A stretch of DNA of 64,000 nt from the NCBI GenBank assembly GCA_965218045.1, contig CBDCJX010000017.1, forward strand, positions 124,001 through 188,000, written 5' to 3'. A program made the position numbers and the translations under genes. Within the stretch, counting starts at the first letter, position 1. Each line of letters starts with the position of its first letter. Under the pieces are notes generated by a model, which was given only the letters and a program-made list of their open reading frames with translations, was not told the DNA's origin and ran no database searches. Origin of the DNA: CAVRCA01 sp965218045. Its GTDB lineage: Bacteria; Pseudomonadota; Alphaproteobacteria; Acetobacterales; Acetobacteraceae. Shown here one piece after another: positions 33,423-42,538 of the stretch.

Positions 33423-33578
33423 GAGTGCCCCGAAAAATCTGCTGCGATGCAGCGTGACTCGAATCAGGGCATATGCGCAAGGCCGTAGATAGATTTGGCT
33501 GATTTGTAAACCTAACCTGTCAAGGAGTGCTCACAAAGAAGGCTCACTAGCAAGACAAGGGCAGACCACGCTTACAAG
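33423..33578. promoter_or_regulatory. Intergenic region upstream of the rutA-like operon
   Basis: A 156-bp, relatively AT-rich gap between cydDC (ending here) and the first rutA-like gene. The minus strand contains an exact TTGACA (33518-33523) and a TATCTA (33486-33491), but they are 26 bp apart, so they do not form a standard sigma-70 promoter. No clear operator dyad or sigma-54 signature was found. It probably holds the operon promoter. Confidence 0.35.
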
Positions 33579-36500
33579 TTAGGCACTCTGCAGACAGATT
33601 GAGTGCCCTGCGATCGCGCGAACCTGCTGCGTGACCAGCGCCGCGTACAGTCCGCCGGCGGCGAGCAGGTCGGCATGCGTGCCACGCTCGGCGATCCTCC
33701 CGTGCTGCATCACCAGAATGAGGTCGGCGGCGCGGATCGTCGAAAGCCGGTGCGCGATGACGACGGTGGTGCGCTCGCGCATCAACGCGTCGAGGGCGGC
33801 GCGCACCTGCGCCTCGCTGATCGCGTCGAGATGCGAGGTCGCTTCGTCGAGCACCAGCACCGGGGCGTCCTTCAGGAACGCGCGGGCGATGGCGATGCGC
33901 TGGCGCTGCCCGCCCGAGAGCTGCACGCCCCGCTCGCCCACGCGCGTCGCGAGGCCATCCGGCAGCCCGGCGGCAAAATCCTCAAGAGCCGCCTGTCGCA
34001 CCGCCTGGGCGAGCGCGTCCGAGGTGGCGTCGGGCCGGGCCAGGCGGATATTCGCCTCCAGCGTGTCGTTGAACAGGAAGGTGTCCTGCGCGACCAGGGC
34101 GACGCGCCCGCGCAGCGCGTCCAGCCGCAGCTCGCGCAGATCGACGCCGTCGAGCGAAACGCTGCCCCGCTCGGGGTCCCAGAAGCGCAGCAGCAGGTTG
34201 GCAACCGTGCTCTTGCCCGCCCCCGAGGCGCCGACCAGGGCGATGGTCTGCCCGGCGGCGGCCTCGAACGTCACCCCGTCCAGCGCCGGCGCGCTTCGTT
34301 CGGGGTAGGTGAAGCGCACCGCGTCGAAACGGAACGTGCCGGTCCGCGTCGGCGGCTCGAGCGGGCCGTCGCTGACCGGCACCGGCTCGCGCTCGACCGC
34401 ACCCAGCCGGCGGGTTGAAGCGATGGTGTCGGCGAGCTGGCGGCTGACCTGGGCGATCTCCGAGACCGGCAGGAAGGCGGCGATCGCCAGCAGCACCAGC
34501 AGCGGCAGCAGGCCGGCGGGCAACGCGCCGGCGCCCACCAGGCTCGCGCCGAGTGCGGCGACGGCAAGCCCGCCGAGGCTGGTCGCCGCTTCGAGCGACG
34601 CGGATTGGCGCGACAGATCGGCCAGCAACGCCAATCGCGCCGTGGCCGCCTGGCGCGCCACCGCCATGAACGCCACACCGCGTCGCTCGGCCGCCTGGAA
34701 CGCCAGCAGCTCGGAGAGGCCCTGGATGGTTTCGCTCACATGCGCGCCGAGCGAGCCAAGCGCGCCGCGCGACGCCGCTCCCAGTCGGTCGATCCGCGCC
34801 CGCCCGCGCAGCGGCGCGAGCATCGCGTAGAGCAGGAACGGCGCCAATACGAGCGCCAGCGGCCAGGCGACGAGCAGCAGCGCCAGCATCACCGAAGCCG
34901 GCACCAGCACCGCGACCACCGCCGGGGCGATGGTGTGAGCGTAGAAATACTCGATGGTCTCGATGTCCTGCGTCGCCAGCGCCACCAGATCGCCGGTGCG
35001 CCGCCGCAGCAGGTAGGCGGGGGCCAGCCGGTCCAGGGTGGCGAACAGCGCGATCCGCATCTCCGCCAGCAGCCGATACGCCATGTCGTGCGCCAGCCAG
35101 GATTCCAGCCAGTGGCACAGCGCGGCCAGCGGCGCGACCAGCAGCAGCGCCACGGCGAGCCAGGTGAACGGCTGCCCGCCGCGCAACGCGGCGATCACCA
35201 ACGCACCCAGCGTGCCGACAGCGATGAAGCCGCCGACCCGGCCGACGCCGAGGCCGACGGTCACCGCCAGCCGACCACGCCACGGGCGGATGAAACCGGC
35301 CAGGGTCGCGGCGGTCTCGCGCCAGCCGATCGCGGCGGCGTCGGCGTCGATCGGGCGCGGCGCGGCGTCGGTCTCACCCGCCGCCGGCAGGTCCGGCACG
35401 GCGGCCGTCGGCAACGCGCCCGCCTGCATCCGCTCGGCACTGGCCTGCGGTCCCATCAGTTGGCGATACAGACCGTCCTCGGCGATCAGCTCGGCGTGGC
35501 TGCCGCTCTGCACCACCCGACCGCTGTCGAGGACTAAAATGCGGTCGGCGCCGATCACGCTGGACAGGCGATGCGCCAGGATCAGGGTGGTGCGCCCGAC
35601 CATCAGCCGGTCCAGCGCCTGCTGGATCAGCGCCTCGTTCTCCGCGTCGACCGCCGAGAGCGCCTCGTCGAGGATCAGGATTGGCGCATCGCGCAGCAAC
35701 GCGCGGGCGATCGCGATGCGTTGGCGCTGGCCGCCGGAGAGCCGGGCGCCGCGCTCGCCGATCACCGCCTGGTAGCCGCCGGGCAGCGCCTCGATGAAGC
35801 TTTCGGCGTTGGCGGCGCGGGCGGCCAGACGCAGCTCGGCGTCGGTCGCCTCCGGCCGGCCGAGCCGCAGGTTCTCCGCAATCGTGCCCTGGAACAGGGC
35901 GGTGTCCTGCGCCACCACCGCGATGCGACCGCGCAGCGCCTCGGGATCGATCGCGGCGAGATCGCGCCCGCCTATCCGGATGGTCCCCGATTGCGGCGCG
36001 TATTCGCGTAGCAGCAGGCGCACGATGGAGGACTTGCCGGACCCGCTCGGCCCGACGATGCCGATGCGCTCACCCGCTCGCACGGTGAAGTCCAGGCCGC
36101 GATGCGCCGGCAGCCGTGTCCCTGGATAGGCGAAGCCGACCGCCTCGAAAGCGATGGTCGGCGCCAGGTCGTGCATCGGCGCGCCGCCGGGGGCGGGCAC
36201 GGTGGGGGTGGCGTCGAACAACGCGCTGATCCCCGCCGCCGCCGACTGGCCGAGCAGCCCCTGGTGCAGCACGCCGCGCAGATCGCGCAACGGACGGAAA
36301 ATCTCGGTCCCCGCCATCAGCACGATGAGCAGCCCGGCCAGGCTCATCTCGCCGTGCTGCACCCGCCAGGCGCCGAGCACGAGTGCCGCCGCCGCCCCGA
36401 GCGCGGTGCCGAGATCGACGATGAACCGGGTCAGCACGCTGAGCGCCAGCACCCAGAACGTCTCGTTGGACAGCGCCCGCGCCCGCGCCGCCAGGCGTGC

Positions 36501-37154
36501 CCCGTAGGCGCCGCTCTGACCGAACGCTTTCAGGGTGGGCAAACCCTGGACCGCGTCCAGGAACTCCTCGCCAAACACCTTGAAGGCGCGCGAGCGGGCG
36601 AGGCTGGCGCGCCGGTCGCCGCGGTGCACCAGCATCGGTCCGACCAGGGCGAGCAGGGCGCCGGCCAGCAACACCGTCGCGACCGGCAGATCCCAGATCG
36701 CGATGAAGCCAAAGATCGCGAACGGCGCCACCGCGGCGATGACGAGCTGCGGGATGAACTGGCCAAAGAAGCTTTGCAGCTGCTCCACGCCATCGACGAT
36801 CGACAGCATCACCCCGCCGGTGCGCTGCTCGGCGAACCAGGCCGGGCCGAGTGCGACGACGCGCGCGTGCAGCCGTTCGCGCAGCGTGTCCTGCACCCGT
36901 GTGGCAGTGCGATGCGCCATCATGGTGCGCGCGTGCTCCAGGCCGGCGCGCAACAGGATCGCGGTCATCGCCCCGGCGATCGGCGGGAGCTGCGCCGTGA
37001 ACGGCGCGCCGGCGAAGGCCAGGGCCAGCACCTGGCCGAGGAAGGCGAATCGCGCGATCCCGGCAGCCAGCGCCAGCACGCCGAGCAGCGCGCCGGCCGC
37101 CATCCGGCCGCGCAGGCCACGGGTCAGGCGCCATAGCCTCCGGTCGAAGAACAT
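33579..37154 (-). CDS. Single-chain CydDC-type heterodimeric ABC exporter (fused halves)
   Basis: A 1191-aa protein with two complete TM-NBD units in one chain. The first half (~1-560, CydD-like) has NBD motifs GPSGSGKSS, LSGGQRQRIAIARALL and LILDEALSAVD. The second half (~600-1180, CydC-like) has GASGAGKST, LSGGQRQRIAIARAFL and VLVLDEATSHLD. CydDC exports cysteine/glutathione to the periplasm and is needed for assembly of cytochrome bd and c-type cytochromes. CydC and CydD are usually separate proteins. No cydAB genes are nearby. ATG 37154 was chosen; the upstream frame runs into the divergent gene. Confidence 0.88.
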   Translation of the reverse strand: MFFDRRLWRLTRGLRGRMAAGALLGVLALAAGIARFAFLGQVLALAFAGAPFTAQLPPIAGAMTAILLRAGLEHARTMMAHRTATRVQDTLRERLHARVVALGPAWFAEQRTGGVMLSIVDGVEQLQSFFGQFIPQLVIAAVAPFAIFGFIAIWDLPVATVLLAGALLALVGPMLVHRGDRRASLARSRAFKVFGEEFLDAVQGLPTLKAFGQSGAYGARLAARARALSNETFWVLALSVLTRFIVDLGTALGAAAALVLGAWRVQHGEMSLAGLLIVLMAGTEIFRPLRDLRGVLHQGLLGQSAAAGISALFDATPTVPAPGGAPMHDLAPTIAFEAVGFAYPGTRLPAHRGLDFTVRAGERIGIVGPSGSGKSSIVRLLLREYAPQSGTIRIGGRDLAAIDPEALRGRIAVVAQDTALFQGTIAENLRLGRPEATDAELRLAARAANAESFIEALPGGYQAVIGERGARLSGGQRQRIAIARALLRDAPILILDEALSAVDAENEALIQQALDRLMVGRTTLILAHRLSSVIGADRILVLDSGRVVQSGSHAELIAEDGLYRQLMGPQASAERMQAGALPTAAVPDLPAAGETDAAPRPIDADAAAIGWRETAATLAGFIRPWRGRLAVTVGLGVGRVGGFIAVGTLGALVIAALRGGQPFTWLAVALLLVAPLAALCHWLESWLAHDMAYRLLAEMRIALFATLDRLAPAYLLRRRTGDLVALATQDIETIEYFYAHTIAPAVVAVLVPASVMLALLLVAWPLALVLAPFLLYAMLAPLRGRARIDRLGAASRGALGSLGAHVSETIQGLSELLAFQAAERRGVAFMAVARQAATARLALLADLSRQSASLEAATSLGGLAVAALGASLVGAGALPAGLLPLLVLLAIAAFLPVSEIAQVSRQLADTIASTRRLGAVEREPVPVSDGPLEPPTRTGTFRFDAVRFTYPERSAPALDGVTFEAAAGQTIALVGASGAGKSTVANLLLRFWDPERGSVSLDGVDLRELRLDALRGRVALVAQDTFLFNDTLEANIRLARPDATSDALAQAVRQAALEDFAAGLPDGLATRVGERGVQLSGGQRQRIAIARAFLKDAPVLVLDEATSHLDAISEAQVRAALDALMRERTTVVIAHRLSTIRAADLILVMQHGRIAERGTHADLLAAGGLYAALVTQQVRAIAGHSICLQSA

Positions 37155-37266
37155 CTCGGTCCCGTCCCTTGCCTGCGCCTGTACCTGGTCGCCGTTGCCG
37201 CTCGCCCACTCTCGCGCGGGCGGCACTCTGCCGGTAGTGTCGCGGCACAACCACGAGACCGGGGCG

Positions 37267-38268
37267 ATGATCGCGAATATTCCTGAAAACCAGACCGTGA
37301 TCGAGATCAAGGCGCCGGGCGGGCCCGAAATGCTGGTCCCGACCACCCGCCCGGTGCCGCAGCCGGGCGCCGGCGAGGTGCTGATCCGCATCGCCGGCGC
37401 CGGCATCAACCGCGCCGACACGTTGCAGCGCATGGGTCGCTATCCGATGCCGGCCGGAGCGAGCGACATCCCGGGCCTGGAATGCGCCGGCACCATCGTC
37501 AAGCTCGGCGAGGGCGTGACCGGCTGGCAGGCCGGCGATCAGGCCTGCGCGCTGCTGGTCGCCGACGGGTATGGCGAGTACGCCGCGGTACCCGCCACGC
37601 AATGTCTGCCCATCCCGCCTGGCGTGAGCCTGGTCGATGCCGGCGGGCTGCCGGAGACGTTCTGCACGGTCTGGACCAACGTGTTCGAGCGACTGCGCCT
37701 GCAACCGGGCGAGGTTTTTCTCGTGCAGGGCGGCACCAGCGGCATCGGCATCACGGCGATCCAGCTCGCCCACGCGTTCGGCTCGCAAGTGCTGGCCACC
37801 GCCGGCTCGGACGAGAAGTGCCAGGCGTGCCGCGACTACGGTGCCGATCGCGCGATCAATTACCGCACCGAGGATTTCGTCGCCGTCGGCAAGGCGTTCA
37901 CCGACGGGCGCGGCGTCGACGTGATCCTCGACATGGTGGGCGGCGACTACATCCCGCGCCAGATCGAGCTGCTCGCACACGAGGGGCGGCTCGGCTTCGT
38001 CGCCCTGATGGAGGGTGCCAAGGTGACCGCCGATTTCGGCGCGATCCAGCGCAAGCACCTCACGGTGACCGGCTCGACCCTACGGTCGCGCAGCGTGGCG
38101 GCGAAAAGCGCGATCGTCGCGGCGGTGCGCGAGCGGGCCTGGCCGCTCTGGGCGGAGAACAAGCTTCGCAGTTTCACCTACCGGACCTTCCCGCTTGCCG
38201 AGGCGGCCGAGGCGCACCGGCTGATGGAGAGCAGCGCCCACATCGGCAAGATCATCCTGGTGCCGTAG
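37267..38268 (+). CDS. NAD(P)H:quinone oxidoreductase, zinc-free MDR family
   Basis: A 333-aa medium-chain dehydrogenase/reductase. The N-terminal GroES-like domain includes PGAGEVLIRIAGAGINRADT and PGLECAGTIVKLGEG. The Rossmann motif is VQGGTSGIGITAIQLAHAFG. The PIG3/quinone-reductase style GSTLRSRS segment is present, and zinc-ligand cysteines are absent. ATG 37267 lies behind a GGGG stretch. It is divergent from cydDC across 112 bp. The specific quinone or enone substrate is not known. Confidence 0.93.
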   Translation: MIANIPENQTVIEIKAPGGPEMLVPTTRPVPQPGAGEVLIRIAGAGINRADTLQRMGRYPMPAGASDIPGLECAGTIVKLGEGVTGWQAGDQACALLVADGYGEYAAVPATQCLPIPPGVSLVDAGGLPETFCTVWTNVFERLRLQPGEVFLVQGGTSGIGITAIQLAHAFGSQVLATAGSDEKCQACRDYGADRAINYRTEDFVAVGKAFTDGRGVDVILDMVGGDYIPRQIELLAHEGRLGFVALMEGAKVTADFGAIQRKHLTVTGSTLRSRSVAAKSAIVAAVRERAWPLWAENKLRSFTYRTFPLAEAAEAHRLMESSAHIGKIILVP

Positions 38269-38290
38269 CAGCAACACGAACCGGGCGGCC

Positions 38291-39439
38291 ATGTCCCTGC
38301 TCGGCCCGCTCGATCGCCCAGCACTTGCCCCCTACACCAGTGGCACGCTCGAACGTGCCGCCGGTGCGATGGCTCGGCTCGATCGGGCGCTGCAGAGCCA
38401 TCCGCTGCTCCCCGCCTATCTGTACCGCGCCCGGCTCGAGGCGGTGCGCCGCCTGGCCGAGGTCGACGGCCGCTCGATCGACCCGTGGCACCTCGCCGCC
38501 GTGCTGGAGGGCCTGCGCCTGCGGCTAGACCACGCCCAGCGCATCATCGACCGTGGCGCGATCTTCGACGCGGCCCGCCACGCGCTCGACCAACATCAAT
38601 GGCTGACCTTGCCGGATCGCGATCAGGCGGCCGAGATACAGCGCGCCGTGGCCGCCATCGCCGCTCCGACTGACGGTGGCAGCATCCTGCTTGCCGCCGC
38701 CCGCAGCGCCCACGCCTGGCTCGACGCCGGCGGCAACCGGCCGCCGTTGCGGGCCGCCCTGGTGCGCCATTGGACGCGGACGAAGCTGCTTCAGGCCCCG
38801 GTCCCGCTCACCGGTCCGCAAGCCTTCCGCGCCGACACGCCTTGGGCGCTCGACGCCTGGATTCCGGCTTTCCTCGAAGCGCTTGGCGACGAGGCGGACG
38901 GCGAGTTGCAGCGGCTGCTCGACCTGGAGCGCGCCTGGTTCGCCGCGCGCGGCCGCGTCGCCGGACGCCGCAGCACCTCGCGCGCGGCCAGGGCGGTCGA
39001 TATCATGGCCGCTGCCCCGTTGGTCTCGGCGACGACCCTCGCCGCCGGCCTGGACATGGCGATCAAGAACGCCGCGGCACTGCTGGACGAGTTCCGGGCC
39101 GCCGGCATCGCGGTCGAGGTCACGCACCGGTCGAAGCGTCGGCTGTTCGGGTTGGCCCATCTCGCGCCGCTACGCGACGGGGTGGCGCCGCCGCGCCGGC
39201 CGGAGCCCGGACGTGGTCGCGGACGGCCGCGCAACTTGGTCGAGCGTGACGTCCCGTCGGCGCCGCCGCTGCCCGAGCGCCCTTTGACACCGATCGAGCG
39301 CAAGGCGATCGATTACAGTGATCTCGAACGCTGGATGGCCAACGCCGACCAGATGATGCGGGATACGCGCCGCACCCTGGAGGCGGCCCGCGACGCATTC
39401 GGCGTCTCGCCCCCGCTTGATACCAGCGACGGTATCTGA
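38291..39439 (+). CDS. Putative DNA-binding protein resembling RHE_PE00001/DUF1612-type replicon proteins
   Basis: A 382-aa protein with helical N-terminal and central regions. A probable helix-turn-helix lies around residues 240-280 (PLVSATTLAAGLDMAIKNAA, ALLDEFRAAG), followed by a basic GRGRGRPRN segment and a charged C-terminus. The overall layout resembles DUF1612/RHE_PE00001 proteins that I recall from rhizobial plasmids and integrated elements; this is a pattern impression, not a proven match. It follows the quinone reductase by 22 bp. Confidence 0.6.
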   Translation: MSLLGPLDRPALAPYTSGTLERAAGAMARLDRALQSHPLLPAYLYRARLEAVRRLAEVDGRSIDPWHLAAVLEGLRLRLDHAQRIIDRGAIFDAARHALDQHQWLTLPDRDQAAEIQRAVAAIAAPTDGGSILLAAARSAHAWLDAGGNRPPLRAALVRHWTRTKLLQAPVPLTGPQAFRADTPWALDAWIPAFLEALGDEADGELQRLLDLERAWFAARGRVAGRRSTSRAARAVDIMAAAPLVSATTLAAGLDMAIKNAAALLDEFRAAGIAVEVTHRSKRRLFGLAHLAPLRDGVAPPRRPEPGRGRGRPRNLVERDVPSAPPLPERPLTPIERKAIDYSDLERWMANADQMMRDTRRTLEAARDAFGVSPPLDTSDGI

Positions 39440-39554
39440 CGACCCTCCCGCTGACCGAGAACGGTCGGGGGAAAAGGGCTTCTGGTGGAATTGCCTGAGA
39501 TTTTCTCTTGCGCACCTTGTTCGCGTTGTGTTCTCCTCCGTTCTTGCCGAGCAC

Positions 39555-39629
39555 TCCGGCAACGATCATCCGGGTAAAATCGTCGACATCCAGCTTGTGT
39601 CGGGCCAGCACGATGGTCGTGTCGTCCAT
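39555..39629 (-). pseudogene. N-terminal fragment resembling a Uma2-type nuclease
   Basis: From ATG 39629 (with AAGGTG upstream) the frame reads MDDTTIVLARHKLDVDDFTR and MIVAGVLGKNG, the start pattern of Uma2/PD-(D/E)XK proteins (RHRLTVDDYHRMVEAGIL). It then loses similarity, and the catalytic part is absent. Most likely a truncated relic. The rest of the 296-bp gap between 39439 and 39736 shows nothing else I can support. Confidence 0.3.
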
Positions 39630-39735
39630 TGGCGCACCTTCGAGCCATCCGAGTCCGAAACCTGGCATGACCATGCCCGCGATGGCACCGGTGACAACGC
39701 GCGTGCGGCTTCGTGTGGGTTCGTCGGCAGGTCCG

Positions 39736-40467
39736 CTATTCCGCGTAGATCATCTTCCGCGTCATCCCGCCATCGACGACGAACTCGGCGCCGGTGACGA
39801 AACCGCTCTCCGGTCCGAGCAGGAAGGCCACCAGCGAGGCAATATCCTCCACCCGACCCACGCGGCCCGCCGGGTGCTGCGCGTGGTCCTCGGCTCGCAG
39901 CGCCTCGCCCTTGGTCTCGATCCAGCCCGGGCTGATGCAATTCACCCGGATGTCGGGGCCGAGGCTCACCGCGAGCGCGTGGGTGAGCGAAACCAGGCCG
40001 CCCTTCGAGGCAGCGTACGCCTCGGTATGAGGTTCGGACATGTGCGCCCGGGTCGAGGCAATGGTCACCACGGCACCGTTGCCCGCGCGTAGCAGGGTCT
40101 CGGCGGCACGGACCAGCAGGAAGGTGCTGGTCAGATTGGTCGCCAGCACGGCGTTGAACTCGCCCAGGCTCAATTCGGCGATCGGCTTGCGGATCATCAA
40201 GCCGGCGTTGCAGACGAGCCCGTCCAGCCTGCCCTCGCGACCGGCGACGTCGCCGATCAGCCCGGCTACGGCCGTCGCGTCGGCGACGTCGGCGACTACC
40301 CCACGCGTACCCGCCGGCGGGGCAGAAACGGGGTCGCGGTCGGCGATCACCACCCGCCAGCCGTCCGCCACGAGCCGCGCCGCGATCGACGCCCCGATCC
40401 CGCGTGCCCCGCCGGTGACCAGGGCCACCCTGGTATCGTCCCGACCGCCCGGCGCCGCAACACTCAT
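39736..40467 (-). CDS. Short-chain dehydrogenase/reductase
   Basis: A 243-aa classical SDR. The nucleotide-binding TGGARGIGASIAARL is at ~19-33, followed by NAG in VCNAGLMIRKP, the catalytic Ser in IASTRAHMS, and YAASKGG with the Tyr-x3-Lys pair. The C-terminus is VTGAEFVVDGGMTRKM. The ATG overlaps the upstream methyltransferase stop (ATGA). The Asp after beta2 (IADRDP) suggests NAD(H) preference. The alcohol/ketone substrate cannot be assigned. Confidence 0.92.
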   Translation of the reverse strand: MSVAAPGGRDDTRVALVTGGARGIGASIAARLVADGWRVVIADRDPVSAPPAGTRGVVADVADATAVAGLIGDVAGREGRLDGLVCNAGLMIRKPIAELSLGEFNAVLATNLTSTFLLVRAAETLLRAGNGAVVTIASTRAHMSEPHTEAYAASKGGLVSLTHALAVSLGPDIRVNCISPGWIETKGEALRAEDHAQHPAGRVGRVEDIASLVAFLLGPESGFVTGAEFVVDGGMTRKMIYAE

Positions 40468-41114
40468 GCGACCGGCGGCGCGTTGGCCGCCTTGCGCGCA
40501 TACGCCCAGACGACGAGAGGAAAATCGGGTTCGTTGCGCAAGCTCCGTCCCCAGCCGTAAGCCGGCCAGCGCCGCAGATTTTCGGCCACCGCCCGACGGT
40601 TGCCCCACGCCTTTACCTCGGCGGTGAAGCGACAATCCTGGAGGAATGCGTGCAGACCGCTCGGGGTCCAGCGGGTGAAATCGTCCGGGTAACCGTGCAC
40701 CCGGATCAGGAAAGGCGTGGTGATGAGGAACACGCCCTGATCGGCAAGCATGGAGTGAACGTTGCGAGCGGCGGCATGCGGGTCGCGCAAATGTTCGAAG
40801 ACGTGCTCCGCCACGATCACGTCGAAGCAGCCCGGCAGGACCTCGCGCGTGATGTCGAAGTCGGGGAACTGGACCGCCTGATAGGAGGCGAAGCCAGCGT
40901 TCCGCCAATGCGAGACCTCGCCGGGCGAGATTTCCAGCGCACTCAGCGAGGCGACCGGAAGCGCGGCAAGGAACCGCTTCCAGTCCTCTATGCAGACAAC
41001 CCTCGCCCACTGGTCGTAACGGTATCCGAACGCGACGCCGATCTTGCGTTGCACATAGCGCCGGTAACCGGCATGGGTTGCCAGGTCGCCGATGCGGCTG
41101 AGGAAACTGGACAC
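40464..41114 (-). CDS. Class I SAM-dependent methyltransferase
   Basis: A 216-aa protein starting most plausibly at GTG 41114 (MSSFLSRIGDLATHAGYRRY); upstream codons overlap metY and look like shadow. SAM-fold features are SALEISPGEVSHW (a divergent motif I without the usual GxGxG), DVIVAEHVFEHLRDPHAAAR (motif IV region) and LADQGVFLITTPFL. This DxIxxxxVFEHL type is common in small-molecule or glycan methyltransferases. The acceptor is unknown. It is coupled to the SDR. Confidence 0.78.
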   Translation of the reverse strand: MSSFLSRIGDLATHAGYRRYVQRKIGVAFGYRYDQWARVVCIEDWKRFLAALPVASLSALEISPGEVSHWRNAGFASYQAVQFPDFDITREVLPGCFDVIVAEHVFEHLRDPHAAARNVHSMLADQGVFLITTPFLIRVHGYPDDFTRWTPSGLHAFLQDCRFTAEVKAWGNRRAVAENLRRWPAYGWGRSLRNEPDFPLVVWAYARKAANAPPVA

Positions 41115-41181
41115 CGCTACGTTCTCGACGAGCGCCGGCCGGACCAGAGCTGGCCCGGCCGCGAACGTGCTTCCGGTGGCG

Positions 41182-42498
41182 CTACTCGGCCGCCTTCGCC
41201 GGCGCCTCCGCCCCCGCCGCGTCGAGCGCCTGCGCCAGATCGGCAATGATGTCTTCGATGTGCTCGATGCCGATCGACAGCCGCACGTAGCCGGAGGAGA
41301 CGCCGGTCGCCATCTGCTCCTCCGGCGTGAGCTGCGAGTGAGTGGTGCTGGCGGGATGGATCGCCAGGCTGCGCGCGTCGCCGATATTGGCGACGTGATA
41401 GATCATCTTCAGCGCATCAATGAACGCGCGCCCGGCATCGACCCCGCCGGCGAGCTCGATGCCGAGCAGGCCGCCCTGGCCATTCGGCAGGTATTTGGCG
41501 GTGCGTTCGGCGGCGATGCCGGTGTGGTGCGCCGGATGGATCACCCGTGCCACCTCCGGCCGGCCCGCCAGGTAGTTCGCCGCGGCCAACGCGTTGCGAC
41601 TGTGCTCGCGCATGCGCAAGGCCAGGGTCTCGATGCCCTGCAGGATCAGGAACGCGTTGAACGGCGCCAGCGGCGCACCGAGATCACGCAGCAACGTCAC
41701 CCGCATCTTGAGGATGTAGGCGATCGGTCCGAGCGGCTTGACCGCCTGCGACCAGACCGCGCCGTGATAGCTCGGATCGGGCGTGTTGAGCGCCGGCTGC
41801 CGCTCCTTATGCGCTTCCCAGTCGAAATTGCCGCCGTCGATCACCACGCCACCGATCGAGTTGCCGTGGCCGCCCAGCCACTTGGTCGCCGAGTACATCA
41901 CCACGGCCGCGCCGTGATCGAACGGCCGGGTCAGCAGCGGTGCGGCGGTGTTGTCCATCACCAGCGGGATGCCCAACTTGCGGCCGATCGCCGCCACCTC
42001 GGCGATCGGGAAGGCGGCGAGCTTCGGGTTGGGCAAAGTCTCGGCGTAGTAGACGCGGGTGCGGTCGTCGGTGGCGCGGGCGAACACCTCCGGATCAGTC
42101 GGATCGACGAAGCGGGCCTCGATCCCCTGGTCCTTCAAGGTGTTGGCGAACAGGTTCCAGGTCCCGCCGTAGAGATCGGTGGAGGTGACGATATTGTCGC
42201 CAGCGCGGGCGAGGTTCAGCACCGAGTAGGCCGACGCCGCTTGGCCGGAGCCGACGCCGAGGGCCGCGACGCCGCCCTCCATCGCCGCTATCCGCTGTTC
42301 CAGCGCATCGACCGTCGGGTTCATGATGCGGGTGTAGATGTTGCCGAGTTCCTTCAACGCGAACAGGTTCGCGGCATGCTCGGCGCTGTCGAACTGGTAC
42401 GAGGTCGTCTGATAGATCGGCACCGCGACCGCGTTGGTCGCGCTATCGCGCCGCCAGCCTGCGTGCAGCGCCAAGGTCTCGGCGTGCTTTGACGTCAT
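41182..42498 (-). CDS. metY: O-acetylhomoserine (thiol)-lyase / aminocarboxypropyltransferase
   Basis: A PLP enzyme of methionine synthesis that makes homocysteine from O-acetylhomoserine and sulfide. It has 438 aa, normal for MetY. Motifs are the N-terminal ETLALHAGW and PIYQTTSYQFDSAEHAANLF, GVGSGQAA, LVMDNTAAPLL, the PLP Lys in YSATKWLGGHGNSIGG, and the C-terminal SLAIHPASTTHSQLTPEEQ and VRLSIGIEHIEDI. It follows the DsbA-like gene by 40 bp on the same strand; that gap is too short for a SAM-II riboswitch and none was seen. Confidence 0.96.
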   Translation of the reverse strand: MTSKHAETLALHAGWRRDSATNAVAVPIYQTTSYQFDSAEHAANLFALKELGNIYTRIMNPTVDALEQRIAAMEGGVAALGVGSGQAASAYSVLNLARAGDNIVTSTDLYGGTWNLFANTLKDQGIEARFVDPTDPEVFARATDDRTRVYYAETLPNPKLAAFPIAEVAAIGRKLGIPLVMDNTAAPLLTRPFDHGAAVVMYSATKWLGGHGNSIGGVVIDGGNFDWEAHKERQPALNTPDPSYHGAVWSQAVKPLGPIAYILKMRVTLLRDLGAPLAPFNAFLILQGIETLALRMREHSRNALAAANYLAGRPEVARVIHPAHHTGIAAERTAKYLPNGQGGLLGIELAGGVDAGRAFIDALKMIYHVANIGDARSLAIHPASTTHSQLTPEEQMATGVSSGYVRLSIGIEHIEDIIADLAQALDAAGAEAPAKAAE

Positions 42499-42538
42499 TT
42501 CCTAAGCTCCCCAATCTCGGCTAGGTCTGATGGTAATC

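Noticed and set aside
33486..33523. TTGACA/TATCTA pair as the promoter of the rutA-like operon
   Set aside because: The boxes are 26 bp apart, too far for sigma-70; kept only as part of the intergenic description.
42499..42538. Possible SAM-II riboswitch upstream of metY
   Set aside because: The gap is only 40 nt and lacks the conserved riboswitch core; a ribosome-binding site alone fits.
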